A stretch of 64,000 nucleotides of DNA, taken from the NCBI RefSeq assembly GCF_000397205.1, contig NC_021237.1:6331001-6395000 (forward strand), written 5' to 3'. The notes beneath the pieces were generated by a model, which worked only from the letters and a program-made list of their open reading frames with translations, made no database searches and was not told where the DNA came from. Position numbers and translations under genes: made by a program. This stretch comes from Pseudomonas protegens CHA0 (GTDB lineage: Bacteria; Pseudomonadota; Gammaproteobacteria; Pseudomonadales; Pseudomonadaceae). The first letter of the stretch is position 1. Each line of letters starts with the position of its first letter. Shown in pieces: positions 35,185-45,499 of this stretch.

Positions 35185-36627
35185 ATGTTCGACTTTCACC
35201 CCCAGCTCAAGCAGCGCTTCGCTGCCTTGCGCACGGGCGCCGAATTCTTTTCCCTGCGTTATGTCCGCGAGTCGGACCAGTACCTGTCGGTGCGCAAGAA
35301 CGTCGCCGAGCCGCCGAGCCTGGGCCGAGACGAAGGGGCGATGCTGACCGTGCGGGTGCGCGGCGTGGAAGCCTACGCCGCCACCAACGACCTGTCGCAA
35401 AGCGGCCTGCAGGCCGCCCTGGAGCGCGCCGAGCAGCAGGCCCGGGTCATCGCCGCCCATGCCCTGCTGGACCTGCGTGAGCAACCGGTCTCCAGCCACC
35501 GCGCGGACTATTTCTCGCCCAACCTGGAGCAGCCCTTCCCCTCCCTCAGCGACTGCTATCAGCTGCTGGGCGATGAGTCGGCCTCGGTGCCCAAGGATGA
35601 ACGCCTGGTGAACTGGCAGGTGGGCATCGGCGTGACCCAGGTCGAACAGATCTACCTCAACAGCGCCGGCGCCGAGCTGCGCCAGGCCCAGCGTTTCGTC
35701 TACCCGGGCCTGGACGTGACCGCCTACGACGGCAGCGACAGCCAGACCCGCAGCCTCGGCCGGGAGAACTTCGGCCAGCAGGGCGCCGGCGATGTGATCA
35801 GCCGCTGCGGCCTGCTGGGGGCCGCGCCGCGGGTCGCCGACCAGGCCCTGCAACTGCTGCTGGCGCCCAATACCCCCCAGGGCCCGCGGGACCTGCTGCT
35901 GATGCCGGACCAGATGATGCTGCAGATCCACGAATCCATCGGCCATCCCCTGGAGCTGGACCGCATTCTCGGCGACGAGCGCAATTACGCCGGCACCAGC
36001 TTCGTCAAACAGCAGGATTTCGGCCGTCTGCAATACGGCTCCTCGCTGCTCAACGTGACTTTCGACCCGCAGATCCCCGAGGAACTGGCCAGCTACAGTC
36101 ACGACGACGACGGCACCGCGGCCAGCAAGCAGTTCCTGATTCGCGAGGGCCTGCTGGTACGCCCCCTGGGCAGCGCCCTTTCGCAATACCGCAGCGGCCT
36201 CGACGGCGTTGCCAACAGCCGCGCCAGCAGTTGGAACCGTGCACCGATCGACCGCATGGCCAACCTCAACATCGAGCCCGGCGACCAGCCGCTGGAGCAA
36301 ATGATCGGGCACATCGAGCACGGCATCCTGATGTCCACCAACCGTTCCTGGTCCATCGACGATGCGCGCAACAAGTTCCAGTTCGGCTGCGAATGGGGCC
36401 AGTTGATCGAGAACGGCGAACTCCGGGGCGTGGTCAAGAACCCCAATTACCGGGGGATTTCCGCGCAGTTCTGGCGCAACCTCAGCGCGGTCGGCGACCG
36501 CAGCACCTTCCAGGTGCTGGGCACACCCAACTGCGGCAAGGGCGAGCCCAACCAGGTGATTCGCGTCGGCCATGCTTCGCCGGCCTGCGTATTCAGCAAG
36601 ATTGATGTATTTGGAGGAGACGCCTGA
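35185..36627 (+). CDS. TldD/PmbA-family metallopeptidase (TldD-like)
   Basis: A 480-aa TldD-like protein. The zinc motif HESIGHP (HExxxH) lies near residue 250, followed by LELDRILGDERNYAGTSF, as in TldD. The start at 35185 is fixed by AAGGAGG; the longer frame upstream reads through intergenic repeats. It overlaps the next gene (TGATG at 36625), a TldE/PmbA partner, so the two probably form a TldD/E heterodimer that degrades unfolded peptides. This is likely not the housekeeping tldD copy; the substrate is unknown. Confidence 0.87.
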   Translation: MFDFHPQLKQRFAALRTGAEFFSLRYVRESDQYLSVRKNVAEPPSLGRDEGAMLTVRVRGVEAYAATNDLSQSGLQAALERAEQQARVIAAHALLDLREQPVSSHRADYFSPNLEQPFPSLSDCYQLLGDESASVPKDERLVNWQVGIGVTQVEQIYLNSAGAELRQAQRFVYPGLDVTAYDGSDSQTRSLGRENFGQQGAGDVISRCGLLGAAPRVADQALQLLLAPNTPQGPRDLLLMPDQMMLQIHESIGHPLELDRILGDERNYAGTSFVKQQDFGRLQYGSSLLNVTFDPQIPEELASYSHDDDGTAASKQFLIREGLLVRPLGSALSQYRSGLDGVANSRASSWNRAPIDRMANLNIEPGDQPLEQMIGHIEHGILMSTNRSWSIDDARNKFQFGCEWGQLIENGELRGVVKNPNYRGISAQFWRNLSAVGDRSTFQVLGTPNCGKGEPNQVIRVGHASPACVFSKIDVFGGDA

Positions 36628-37964
36628 TGACCAGGACAGCCGATCAGGCCCAGCCATTCAAGGCCTTGGTGCAGTGGCTCAAAGACGCGCTGCGCGAGAC
36701 CGAGCAGTTCACCCTGAGCTACGCCGCCGAAGCCTCGGAGTTCATTCGCTTCAACCACGCCAAGGTGCGCCAGGCCGGGCAGGTGCAACAGGCCAGCGTG
36801 CATTTCAAGCTGATCGACAATGGCCGCCACGCCGACCTCAGCATCACCCTGAGCAATGACCCCGAGGTGGATCGCCAGCGCCTGGCCGATGGCCTGCAAC
36901 AACTGCGCGAGACCCTGCCGCTGCTGCCGGCCGACCCGTACCTGATGCTCAACCACACCCATTGGCAAAGCCATCACGTGCAGGACCAGCCGCTGCCCGG
37001 CAGTGAGCAGGTGGTGGAAGAAATCGGTCGCGCCGGCGCCGGCCTGGACCTGGTGGGCATCTACGCTGCCGGCCCCATCAGCCGTGGCTTCGCCAGTTCC
37101 GGCGGGGCCTTCGGCTGGCACCAGGCCAACAGCTTCAACTTCGATTTCAGCCTGTTCCACGAAAACGGCGAGGCGGTGAAGGCCAGCTACGCTGGGCACG
37201 CTTGGGACAGCCAGGCCTTCGCCCTGCGCTTCCAGCAGGCCCGGGAGCAGCTGGAGTTCCTTGGCCGGCCACTGCGCACCCTGGCGCCCGGGCAGTACCG
37301 GGCCTACCTGGCGCCGGCGGCCCTGGAGGAGATCATGGGCATGCTGGCCTGGGGCGGCTTCTCGGCCCAGTCGATCGCCAGCAAGCACAGCCCGCTGCAG
37401 AAGCTCTATGCCGGTGATGCCGCGCTGAACCCGCTGGTGTCGCTCGACGAACAGGTCAGCGGTTCCCTGAGCCCGGCGTTTTCCGACGAAGGCTACCCGC
37501 GCAGCGACCTGTCACTGATCGCCGCGGGCAGCGCCAATGCCCAACTGATCAACTCCCGCAGCGCCGCCGAATACGGCCTGACCACCAATGGTGCCGGCAG
37601 CGGCGAGTACCCCAGTGCACTGAACATGGCCGCGGGGCGGTTGTCCCAGCAGGAGATCCTCAAGCAGCTGGGCACCGGGCTGTACATCAGCAACCTGTGG
37701 TACCTGAACTACTCGGACCTGCCCGCGGCGCGCCTGACCGGCATGACCCGCTTCGCCACCTTCTGGGTGGAGAACGGCGAGATCCAGGCGCCGGTGAGCA
37801 CCATGCGCTTCGATGACAGCGTCTACAGCCTGCTGGGCTCGCAGCTGGAGGCCCTGACCGAGCAACGCGAGCTGCTGCTGTCGGCCAGTACCTACAGCCA
37901 GCGCCAGACCGCTTCGATGCACTTGCCCGGAGCGCTGGTCAGCCGCCTGACCCTGACCCTGTAG
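36627..37964 (+). CDS. TldE/PmbA-like metallopeptidase partner
   Basis: A 445-aa PmbA/TldE-like protein that lacks the HExxxH metal motif, as expected for the inactive partner of the heterodimer. Recognisable blocks: YAAGPISRGFASSGGAFGWHQ, EIMGMLAWGGFSAQSIASK and the C-terminal LYISNLWYLNYSD. The start codon shares a base with the stop of the TldD-like gene, so expression is coupled. Confidence 0.85.
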   Translation: MTRTADQAQPFKALVQWLKDALRETEQFTLSYAAEASEFIRFNHAKVRQAGQVQQASVHFKLIDNGRHADLSITLSNDPEVDRQRLADGLQQLRETLPLLPADPYLMLNHTHWQSHHVQDQPLPGSEQVVEEIGRAGAGLDLVGIYAAGPISRGFASSGGAFGWHQANSFNFDFSLFHENGEAVKASYAGHAWDSQAFALRFQQAREQLEFLGRPLRTLAPGQYRAYLAPAALEEIMGMLAWGGFSAQSIASKHSPLQKLYAGDAALNPLVSLDEQVSGSLSPAFSDEGYPRSDLSLIAAGSANAQLINSRSAAEYGLTTNGAGSGEYPSALNMAAGRLSQQEILKQLGTGLYISNLWYLNYSDLPAARLTGMTRFATFWVENGEIQAPVSTMRFDDSVYSLLGSQLEALTEQRELLLSASTYSQRQTASMHLPGALVSRLTLTL

Positions 37965-38000
37965 AAACCGCCTTCAAACCTGAACTCACCCAGAGGTCCC

Positions 38001-39431
38001 ATGCCCGAACGCGCGCCACTCGATGCCACCACCGCCCGCTGGCTGCCCTGGGTGGTGGCCATCGCCTTCTTCATGCAGTCCCTGGACGGCACCATCCTCA
38101 ATACCGCCCTGCCGGCCATGGCCCAGGACCTGGCGGAAAACCCGCTGCGCATGCAGGGGGTGATCATCGCCTACATGCTCACTGTGGCCCTCTTGATCCC
38201 GGCCTCGGGCTGGATCGCCGACCGCTTCGGCACCAAGCGGATCTTCTTCGGCGCCATCTTGCTGTTCAGCATCGGTTCCCTGCTCTGCGCCCTGTCCAAC
38301 ACCCTGACCCAGCTGATTGGCGCCCGGGTGATCCAGGGCCTGGGCGGTGCGCTGATGCTGCCGGTGGGACGGCTGGTGGTGCTGCGTGCCTACCCGCGTT
38401 CGGAACTGGTGCGGATCATGGGCTTCATCACCATTCCCGGGCTTCTGGGGCCGCTGATCGGCCCGACCATGGGCGGCTGGATGGTGCAGTACCTGACCTG
38501 GCACTGGATCTTCCTGATCAACCTGCCGGTAGGCGCCGTTGGCTGCTATGCGGTGTGGCGTTTCATTCCCGACCTGCGCGGCAGCGAGCGCACACGCTTC
38601 GACAGCCTGGGCTTTGTGCTGTTCGGCGCGGCGATGGTGCTGATCACCATCGCCATGGAAGGCCTGGGGGAACTGCACCTGCCGCACTTGCGGGTGATGT
38701 TGCTGCTGTTCGGCGGGCTGGCCTGCCTGGCGGCCTACTGGCTGCGGGCCGTGCACACCGACAACCCGCTGTTCGCCCCGTCACTGTTCAAGGTGCGGAC
38801 CTTTGCCGTGGGCATTCTGGGTAACCTGTTCGCCCGCCTGGGCAGCGGCGCCCTGCCGTTCCTGGTGCCCCTGCTGCTGCAAGTGGCCCTGGGCTATTCA
38901 CCGTCCCAGGCGGGGATGAGCATGCTGCCCCTGGCGGCCGCGGCAATGCTGGCCAAATCCATCGCCCGGCCACTGATCGAGCGCCTGGGCTACCGCATCG
39001 TGCTCACCGGCAACACCCTGGCCCTGGGCATCATGCTGGCCAGTATGGGGCTGGTCAGCGAACAGACGCCCTACCCGCTGCTGCTGGGCATGCTGGCGGT
39101 GCTGGGGGCGATCAACTCGCTGCAGTTCACGGCGATGAACACCGTGACCCTGATCGACCTCGACGATGCCGCCGCCAGCAGCGGCAACAGCCTGCTGTCG
39201 GTGGTGGCGCAACTGTCCCTGAGCCTTGGGGTGGCCTGTGCCGGCGCGCTGCTGGGCGGCTTTACCGCTGAGTTGGGCAACGATGGCGTGGACACCGTGC
39301 TCGGCGCCTTCCAACTGACCTTCCTCACGGTAGGCATCATGGCGATGCTGGCGGCGGCGATCTTCCTCCAGCTGTCGCCCACCGATGGCCGGCGCGCGCG
39401 CAAGCTCGAGGAGCAGCACATCGAACACTGA
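38001..39431 (+). CDS. MFS transporter, DHA2 family (MdtD-like)
   Basis: A 476-aa exporter of the DHA2 family with about 14 helices. Motif A is GWIADRFGTKRIFF, motif D1 is SLDGTILNTALPAMAQDL, and motif C-type GLLGPLIGPTMGGW lies near residue 150. It resembles MdtD/YegB of E. coli. It stands 37 bases after the TldE-like gene and might be co-transcribed. The substrate is unknown. Confidence 0.9.
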   Translation: MPERAPLDATTARWLPWVVAIAFFMQSLDGTILNTALPAMAQDLAENPLRMQGVIIAYMLTVALLIPASGWIADRFGTKRIFFGAILLFSIGSLLCALSNTLTQLIGARVIQGLGGALMLPVGRLVVLRAYPRSELVRIMGFITIPGLLGPLIGPTMGGWMVQYLTWHWIFLINLPVGAVGCYAVWRFIPDLRGSERTRFDSLGFVLFGAAMVLITIAMEGLGELHLPHLRVMLLLFGGLACLAAYWLRAVHTDNPLFAPSLFKVRTFAVGILGNLFARLGSGALPFLVPLLLQVALGYSPSQAGMSMLPLAAAAMLAKSIARPLIERLGYRIVLTGNTLALGIMLASMGLVSEQTPYPLLLGMLAVLGAINSLQFTAMNTVTLIDLDDAAASSGNSLLSVVAQLSLSLGVACAGALLGGFTAELGNDGVDTVLGAFQLTFLTVGIMAMLAAAIFLQLSPTDGRRARKLEEQHIEH

Positions 39432-39449
39432 ACCCACGCACCTCCCCCC

Positions 39450-39534
39450 GTAGGAACCGGCTTGCCGGCGAAGAGGCCCCCGGGCCCTGCGCCAACCTCG
39501 CGGCCGCTTTCGCTGGCAAGCCAGCGCCTACACA
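39450..39534. repeat. REP pair, family 1
   Basis: Inverted REP pair between the MFS gene and dbpA. Confidence 0.85.
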
Positions 39535-39627
39535 AAACCGCCCCTGCACGGCTGCTCGTCCAGAATTTGCAGGTTGTGGGAGCGGGACTGATACACTGCG
39601 CGACATTTTGTTTTGCAGGCCAGTCCC

Positions 39628-41013
39628 GTGACCACCATTGCCACCGCTTTTAATACTTTGCCCCTGTCTCCCGCCATGCTGGCTAACCTCGACTCCCTCG
39701 GTTATGCCCAGATGACGCCGATCCAGGCGCAGAGCTTGCCGGTGATCCTCAAGGGCATGGACCTGATCGCCCAGGCCAAGACCGGCAGCGGCAAGACCGC
39801 GGCCTTCGGCATCGGCCTGCTGAACCCGATCAACCCGCGCTACTTCGGCTGCCAGGCCCTGGTGATCTGCCCGACTCGCGAGCTGGCCGACCAGGTGGCC
39901 AAGGAAGTGCGCCGGCTGGCTCGCGCCGAAGACAACATCAAGGTCCTGACCCTGTGCGGCGGCGTGTCGTTCGGGCCACAGATCGCCTCCCTGGAGCACG
40001 GTGCGCATATCATCGTCGGCACCCCAGGGCGTATCCAGCAGCATCTGCGCAAGGGTTCGCTGGTGCTCGACGGCCTGAACACGCTGGTGCTCGACGAAGC
40101 CGACCGCATGCTCGACATGGGCTTCTACGACGCCATCGAAGACATCATCGAAAAGACCCCGTCGCGCCGCCAGACCCTGCTGTTCTCCGCCACGTACCCG
40201 GTGGGCATCAAGCAACTGGCGTCGAAATTCATGCGCGATCCGCAAACGGTGAAAGCCGAAGCGTTCCACGACGATACGCAGATCGAGCAGCGCTTCTACG
40301 AGATTTCACCGGAAGAGCGCATGAGCGCAGTGACCAAAGTCCTGCACCACTTCCGCCCGGCCTCCTGTGTGGCGTTCTGCTTCACCAAGCAGCAAGTGCA
40401 GGAAACCGTCGATCACCTGACCGCCAAAGGCATCTCCGCTGTCGGCCTGCACGGCGACCTGGAGCAGCGTGACCGCGATCAGGTGCTGGCGATGTTTGCC
40501 AACCGCAGCACATCGGTACTGGTCGCCACCGACGTTGCCGCCCGTGGCCTGGACATCGATGCGCTGGACATGGTGATCAACGTCGAGCTGGCCCGCGATT
40601 CGGAAATCCACATTCACCGCGTTGGCCGTACCGGTCGCGCTGGCGAGAAAGGCATCGCGGTCAGCCTCGTCGCACCGTCCGAAGCCCATCGCGCGCAAGC
40701 CATCGAACAACTGCAGAAAGCCCCGTTGAACTGGGATCAGGTCGATAACCTCAAGTCCCAGGGCGGCGCCCCGCTGCAGCCACCGATGAGCACGTTGTGC
40801 ATCGCCGGCGGGCGCAAGGACAAGGTACGTCCGGGGGATATTCTCGGCGCACTGACCGGCGACGCCGGCATCCCGGGCGCCCAGGTCGGCAAGATCGCGA
40901 TCTTCGACTTCCAGTCGTATGTGGCGGTTGAGCGCACCGTGGTCATGCAGGCGCTGCAGCGCCTGAACAACGGCAAGATCAAGGGCCGTTCGCTGCGCGT
41001 GCGCGTCCTCTAA
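39628..41013 (+). CDS. dbpA: ATP-dependent RNA helicase DbpA
   Basis: A 461-aa DEAD-box helicase for 50S ribosome assembly. Motif Q is FNTLPLSPAMLANLDSLGYAQMTPIQAQ, Walker A AKTGSGKT, DEAD box VLDEADRML, SAT motif, and HRVGRTGRAG (motif VI). The C-terminal 75 residues (TLCIAGGRKDKVRPGDILGALTG) form the RNA-binding domain that recognises hairpin 92 of 23S rRNA, which defines DbpA. GTG at 39628 is the likely start, giving MTTIATAF; a TTG 15 bases upstream is the alternative. Confidence 0.94.
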   Translation: MTTIATAFNTLPLSPAMLANLDSLGYAQMTPIQAQSLPVILKGMDLIAQAKTGSGKTAAFGIGLLNPINPRYFGCQALVICPTRELADQVAKEVRRLARAEDNIKVLTLCGGVSFGPQIASLEHGAHIIVGTPGRIQQHLRKGSLVLDGLNTLVLDEADRMLDMGFYDAIEDIIEKTPSRRQTLLFSATYPVGIKQLASKFMRDPQTVKAEAFHDDTQIEQRFYEISPEERMSAVTKVLHHFRPASCVAFCFTKQQVQETVDHLTAKGISAVGLHGDLEQRDRDQVLAMFANRSTSVLVATDVAARGLDIDALDMVINVELARDSEIHIHRVGRTGRAGEKGIAVSLVAPSEAHRAQAIEQLQKAPLNWDQVDNLKSQGGAPLQPPMSTLCIAGGRKDKVRPGDILGALTGDAGIPGAQVGKIAIFDFQSYVAVERTVVMQALQRLNNGKIKGRSLRVRVL

Positions 41014-41074
41014 CCCCACTGCTTGACCTGTAGCCTCTGCCGCAGGGTCGTTCGCTCCTAATGAGGACACCGTT

Positions 41075-42253
41075 TTGCGTTCTACCGAAGTCGTGATCAT
41101 TGGCGCCGGCGCCGCCGGCCTGATGTGCGCCCTGACCGCGGCCGGCCGGGGCCGCCAGGTATTGCTGCTGGACCACGCCAACAAGGCCGGCAAGAAAATC
41201 CTGATGTCCGGCGGTGGCCGCTGCAATTTCACCAACATGTACACCGAACCGGCCAACTTCCTGTCGCAGAACCCGCACTTCTGCAAATCGGCCCTGGCGC
41301 GCTACACCCAGTGGGACTTCATCGGCCTGGTGGCCAAGCACGGCGTGCCCTACCACGAGAAGAAACTCGGTCAGCTGTTCTGCGATAACAAGTCCAGCGA
41401 CATCCTCGGCATGCTGCTCGACGAGTGCGATCAGGTCGGCGTGGAGCTGCGCCTGGACACCTCGATCCAGACCATCGAAAAGGTCGAAAGCGGCTACCTG
41501 CTCGACACCACCCTCGGCCAGGTTCAGTGCCAATCGCTGGTGATCGCCACCGGCGGGCTGTCGATCCCGACGCTGGGCGCCACCGGCTTCGGTTATCAGG
41601 TGGCCAAACAGTTCGGCCACGAACTGCTGCCGACCCGTGCCGGCCTGGTGCCGTTCACCATCACCGACCAGCTCAAGGAACTGTGCAGCGAGCTGTCGGG
41701 GACCTCGGTGGATTGCCTGGTGAGCTGCAACGACCAGAGCTTTCGCGAGAACATCCTGTTCACCCACCGCGGCCTCAGCGGCCCGGCGATCCTGCAGATT
41801 TCCTCCTACTGGCAGCCCGGCGACAGCGTCGAGATCAACCTGCTGCCGGACCACGACGCCCTGGGCTGGCTGCAACAGCAGCAGGCCGAGCGCCCCAACA
41901 GCGAGCTCAAGACCCTCCTGGGGGAGATCTTCACCAAGAAGATGGCCGGCCTGCTGGCCGACCACTGGTTCGTCTCCAAGCCGATGAAGCAGTACACCCC
42001 GGCGGAGCTGGCGGACGTGGCGCAGAAACTCGGCAGCTGGCAACTGGTACCGGCGGGCACCGAGGGCTACCGCACCGCCGAAGTGACCCTGGGCGGCGTC
42101 GACACCCGGGAAGTTTCGTCCAAGACCATGGAATCGCTGAAGAGCCCGGGGCTGTATTTCATCGGTGAAGTGCTAGACGTCACCGGCCACCTGGGCGGCT
42201 TCAACTTCCAGTGGGCCTGGGCCTCGGGCTACGCGGCGGCCCAATACGTCTGA
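41075..42253 (+). CDS. YhiN/HI0933-family flavoprotein
   Basis: A 392-aa NAD(P)/FAD-dependent oxidoreductase of the HI0933 family. It begins with VVIIGAGAAGLMCALTAAGRGRQVLLLDH, followed by the family signature KILMSGGGRCNFTN, and ends GEVLDVTGHLGGFNFQWAWASG. The start codon is TTG, preceded by ATGAGGACAC. No reaction is established for the family; a role in tRNA or reductive metabolism has been suggested. It stands alone after dbpA. Confidence 0.9.
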   Translation: MRSTEVVIIGAGAAGLMCALTAAGRGRQVLLLDHANKAGKKILMSGGGRCNFTNMYTEPANFLSQNPHFCKSALARYTQWDFIGLVAKHGVPYHEKKLGQLFCDNKSSDILGMLLDECDQVGVELRLDTSIQTIEKVESGYLLDTTLGQVQCQSLVIATGGLSIPTLGATGFGYQVAKQFGHELLPTRAGLVPFTITDQLKELCSELSGTSVDCLVSCNDQSFRENILFTHRGLSGPAILQISSYWQPGDSVEINLLPDHDALGWLQQQQAERPNSELKTLLGEIFTKKMAGLLADHWFVSKPMKQYTPAELADVAQKLGSWQLVPAGTEGYRTAEVTLGGVDTREVSSKTMESLKSPGLYFIGEVLDVTGHLGGFNFQWAWASGYAAAQYV

Positions 42254-42264
42254 GCCGCTGCGTG

Positions 42265-42370
42265 TCCCTGTAGCCGCTGCCGCAGGCTGCGAACGACCCG
42301 AAGGGGCGCGGCGATCCAATGTCCGCTGAGGTCCTGCGGACCTGTCGCAGCCTGCGGCAGCGGCTACAGG
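42265..42370. repeat. Inverted REP pair, family 2
   Basis: GTAGCCGCTGCCGCAGGCTG and its inverted copy bracket about 55 bases; same family as at 7,889-7,990. Confidence 0.88.
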
Positions 42371-42482
42371 TGTCCGACCGGCAACGGCAACAGAATTTGC
42401 CGGCCGATGTGACGACGGCATTGCGCCGTCGTCAATACTGGCTCAATTTAGCTGCATCGCCCCGGAAGGCCTGCCCTACTCC

Positions 42483-44675
42483 ATGTCCTCGACCTCTTTT
42501 CGCCAATCCCTGCGCCGCCTCTGGGCGCTGGATAAATTCAGCTACAGCGTGCGGGTGTTCATCGCCCTGACCGGCAGCATGGCGCTGTGCTGGTATCAGG
42601 ATGAAATGGCCCTGCTGATCCCGCTGTTCCTCGGCATCATCGCCAGCGCCCTGGCGGAAACCGACGACAGCTGGCAAGGCCGGCTCAATTCCCTGGCCGT
42701 AACCCTGGTGTGCTTCAGCATTGCCGCGCTGTCGGTGGAACTGCTGTTCCCCTACCCCTGGATCTTCGCCATCGCCCTGGCCCTGGCCAGCTTCGGCCTG
42801 ACCATGCTGGGGGCGCTGGGCGAACGCTATGGCGCCATCGCCTCGGCGACCCTGATCCTCTCGGTCTACACCATGATCGGCGTCGACCAGCGCGGCGGCG
42901 CGGTGATCGATTTCTGGCACGAGCCGCTGCTGCTGGTGGCCGGCGCCGCCTGGTACGGCCTGCTGTCGGTGCTGTGGCAGGCGCTGTTTTCCAACCAGCC
43001 GGTGCAGCAGAGCCTGGCCCGGCTGTTTCGCGAACTGGGTTACTACCTCAAGCTCAAGTCCTCTCTGTTCGAGCCCATCCGCCAGCTGGACGTGGAGGCC
43101 CGGCGCCTGGAACTGGCCAAGCAGAACGGCAAGGTGGTGGCGGCCCTCAACGTCGCCAAGGAAATCATCCTGCACCGGGTGGGCAACGGCCGGCCGGGGT
43201 CGAAGGTCAGCCGCTACCTGAAGCTGTACTTCCTGGCCCAGGACATTCACGAGCGCGCCAGCTCTTCCCACTACCCGTACAACGCCCTGACCGAGGCGTT
43301 TTTCCACAGCGACGTGCTGTTCCGCTGCCAGCGCCTGCTGCGCCAGCAGGGCAAGGCCTGCCGTGCCCTGGCCGAATCCATCCAGTTGCGCCAGCCGTTC
43401 GTCTATGACGCCACCTTCGCCGAGGCCCTGGGCGACCTGCACGCTTCCCTGGAACACCTGCGGATCCAGAGCAACCCGGCCTGGCGCGGGCTGTTGCGCT
43501 CATTGCGAGCCCTAGCGGCCAACCTCGGCACCCTCGACCGCCTGCTCAGCGACGCCAGCAACCCCGACGCCCTGGCGGACGCCACCGACAGCAGCTTGCT
43601 GGACCGTTCGCCACGCAACTTCAAGGATGTCTGGACCCGCCTGCGCACCCAGCTGACGCCAACCTCGCTGCTGTTCCGCCATGCCCTGCGCCTGCCCCTG
43701 GCGCTGAGCATCGGCTACGGCATGGTGCATTTGATCCACCCTTCCCAGGGTTACTGGATCATCCTCACCACCCTGTTCGTCTGCCAGCCCAACTACGGCG
43801 CTACCCGGCGCAAGCTGGGCCAGCGGATCATCGGCACCGCTATCGGCCTGACCATTGCCTGGGCGCTGTTCGACCTGTTCCCCAGCCCCTTGGTGCAGTC
43901 GCTGTTCGCCATTGCCGCCGGGGTGGTGTTCTTCACCAACCGCACCACCCGCTACACCCTGGCCACGGCGGCCATCACCCTGATGGTGCTGTTCTGCTTC
44001 AACCAGGTGGGCGACGGTTATGGGCTGTTCCTGCCGCGGCTGTTCGATACCCTGCTGGGCAGCCTGATCGCCGGGCTGGCGGTGTTCCTGTTCCTGCCGG
44101 ACTGGCAGGGCCGGCGCCTGAACAAGGTGCTGGCCAACACCCTGACCTGCAACAGCATCTACCTGCGCCAGATCATGCAGCAGTACGCCGCCGGCAAGAG
44201 CGACGACCTGGCCTACCGCCTGGCCCGGCGCAACGCCCACAACGCCGACGCCGCGCTGTCCACCACCCTGGCCAACATGCTCATGGAACCCGGGCATTTC
44301 CGTAAGGAAGCGGACGTGGGCTTTCGCTTCCTGGTGCTGTCCCACACCTTGCTCAGCTACCTCTCGGGCCTGGGCGCACACCGCGAAACCCGGCTGCCGG
44401 ACGAGGTTCGCGAGCACTTGATCGAAGGCGCCGGGGTCAGCCTGGCGGCCAGCATCGACGAGATTGCCCAGGGTCTGGCCAACAAGATCCCGATCGATAT
44501 CCAGAGCGATGCCGAAGAAGCCCTGGCCAATGAGCTGGAGCAGATGCCCGACGAGGTCGACGAAGGCCAGCGCCTGGTGCAGACCCAACTGGCGCTGATC
44601 TGCCGTCAGCTGGGCCCGTTGCGGACCCTGGCGGCGCATCTGATCAAGGACACCAGCGACAACGCAAAACCGTAG
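42483..44675 (+). CDS. yccS: YccS/FUSC-family inner-membrane protein
   Basis: A 730-aa membrane protein of the YccS/YhfK (FUSC) type. An N-terminal block of about six helices (residues 20-165), a soluble middle, a second helical block (residues 400-530, with GYWIILTTLFVCQPNYGATRRKLGQRIIGT) and a cytoplasmic tail form the usual architecture. FUSC proteins are linked to export of aromatic acids and similar compounds, but YccS itself is uncharacterised. Single gene with its own promoter region. Confidence 0.9.
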   Translation: MSSTSFRQSLRRLWALDKFSYSVRVFIALTGSMALCWYQDEMALLIPLFLGIIASALAETDDSWQGRLNSLAVTLVCFSIAALSVELLFPYPWIFAIALALASFGLTMLGALGERYGAIASATLILSVYTMIGVDQRGGAVIDFWHEPLLLVAGAAWYGLLSVLWQALFSNQPVQQSLARLFRELGYYLKLKSSLFEPIRQLDVEARRLELAKQNGKVVAALNVAKEIILHRVGNGRPGSKVSRYLKLYFLAQDIHERASSSHYPYNALTEAFFHSDVLFRCQRLLRQQGKACRALAESIQLRQPFVYDATFAEALGDLHASLEHLRIQSNPAWRGLLRSLRALAANLGTLDRLLSDASNPDALADATDSSLLDRSPRNFKDVWTRLRTQLTPTSLLFRHALRLPLALSIGYGMVHLIHPSQGYWIILTTLFVCQPNYGATRRKLGQRIIGTAIGLTIAWALFDLFPSPLVQSLFAIAAGVVFFTNRTTRYTLATAAITLMVLFCFNQVGDGYGLFLPRLFDTLLGSLIAGLAVFLFLPDWQGRRLNKVLANTLTCNSIYLRQIMQQYAAGKSDDLAYRLARRNAHNADAALSTTLANMLMEPGHFRKEADVGFRFLVLSHTLLSYLSGLGAHRETRLPDEVREHLIEGAGVSLAASIDEIAQGLANKIPIDIQSDAEEALANELEQMPDEVDEGQRLVQTQLALICRQLGPLRTLAAHLIKDTSDNAKP

Positions 44676-44758
44676 GAGCCGGCTTGCCGGCGAAAGGGGC
44701 CGCAAGACTCATGCACGGTCCGGAGTCGCTTTCGCTGGCAAGCCAGCTCCTGCATCTT
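44672..44758. repeat. REP pair, family 1
   Basis: Inverted REP pair between convergent yccS and the solute-binding protein gene; the left arm starts at the yccS stop codon. Confidence 0.85.
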
Positions 44759-44761
44759 CGG

Positions 44762-45499
44762 TTACATGCCGTGCTGGCGCAGCAGGCGGTCGTAGCTGCC
44801 GTCAGCTTTCATGGCAGCGATTTCCTTGTCGAACCTGGCCACGATCTGCGCATGCTCGGGGTTCTTCAGGCTGACCAGGATATGCAGGCTGTTCTCGCTC
44901 AGGGGCTTGGGCAGGAACTCCACCGCATTGCGTACCCGCGGTGACTCCCGGGCCAAGTAGTAGCGGGCCACGTATTCGTCTTCCAGGGTCAGCTTGACCC
45001 GATCCGCCGCCAGCATGCGCACCGCCATGGCGAAGTTGTGCACCGGCACCTTCTGCAGGTCGGGGTCATTGTCGAATTCGGGGGAATAGGCGTAGCCACG
45101 CACCACTGCCACCGGGTACTCATGCAGCTGCTTGAGGTTGCTGTATTCCAGCGGCGCGTCCTTGCGCTTGATGAAGCGCACGCGGTTGACCATGTATTCC
45201 GCGGAGAACTGCCCCAACTGGGTGCGCTCTTCGTTGTACCAGGCATTCACCAGCACGTCGTAGCGCCCCTCGCCGATGCCCAGCAGGGCCCGGGCCCAGG
45301 GCACCTGCTCGAATTCGCTGGAATAGCCGGCGCGGGACAGCGCGGTGCTGACAATGTCGGTGGCCACGCCGCCATTGACCAGGGTCGCGTCGGTAAAGGG
45401 TGGCCAGGCATCGGCGACCAGCCGCAGCCTTTCGGCAAAAGCGCTCTGGCCCAGCAACAGCAATCCGATCAAAGCCAAAGCTCGATGCAGTCGCAGCAT
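44762..45499 (-). CDS. Periplasmic solute-binding protein, family 3
   Basis: A 245-aa SBP_bac_3-type binding protein with a signal peptide (LIGLLLLGQSAFA). Typical blocks are LVADAWPPFTD, GVATDIVSTALSRAGY and GRYDVLVNAWYNEERT. The family usually binds polar amino acids. No permease or ATPase gene lies beside it, so it either shares another transporter or acts as an orphan sensor. It ends exactly at a REP pair. Confidence 0.85.
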   Translation of the reverse strand: MLRLHRALALIGLLLLGQSAFAERLRLVADAWPPFTDATLVNGGVATDIVSTALSRAGYSSEFEQVPWARALLGIGEGRYDVLVNAWYNEERTQLGQFSAEYMVNRVRFIKRKDAPLEYSNLKQLHEYPVAVVRGYAYSPEFDNDPDLQKVPVHNFAMAVRMLAADRVKLTLEDEYVARYYLARESPRVRNAVEFLPKPLSENSLHILVSLKNPEHAQIVARFDKEIAAMKADGSYDRLLRQHGM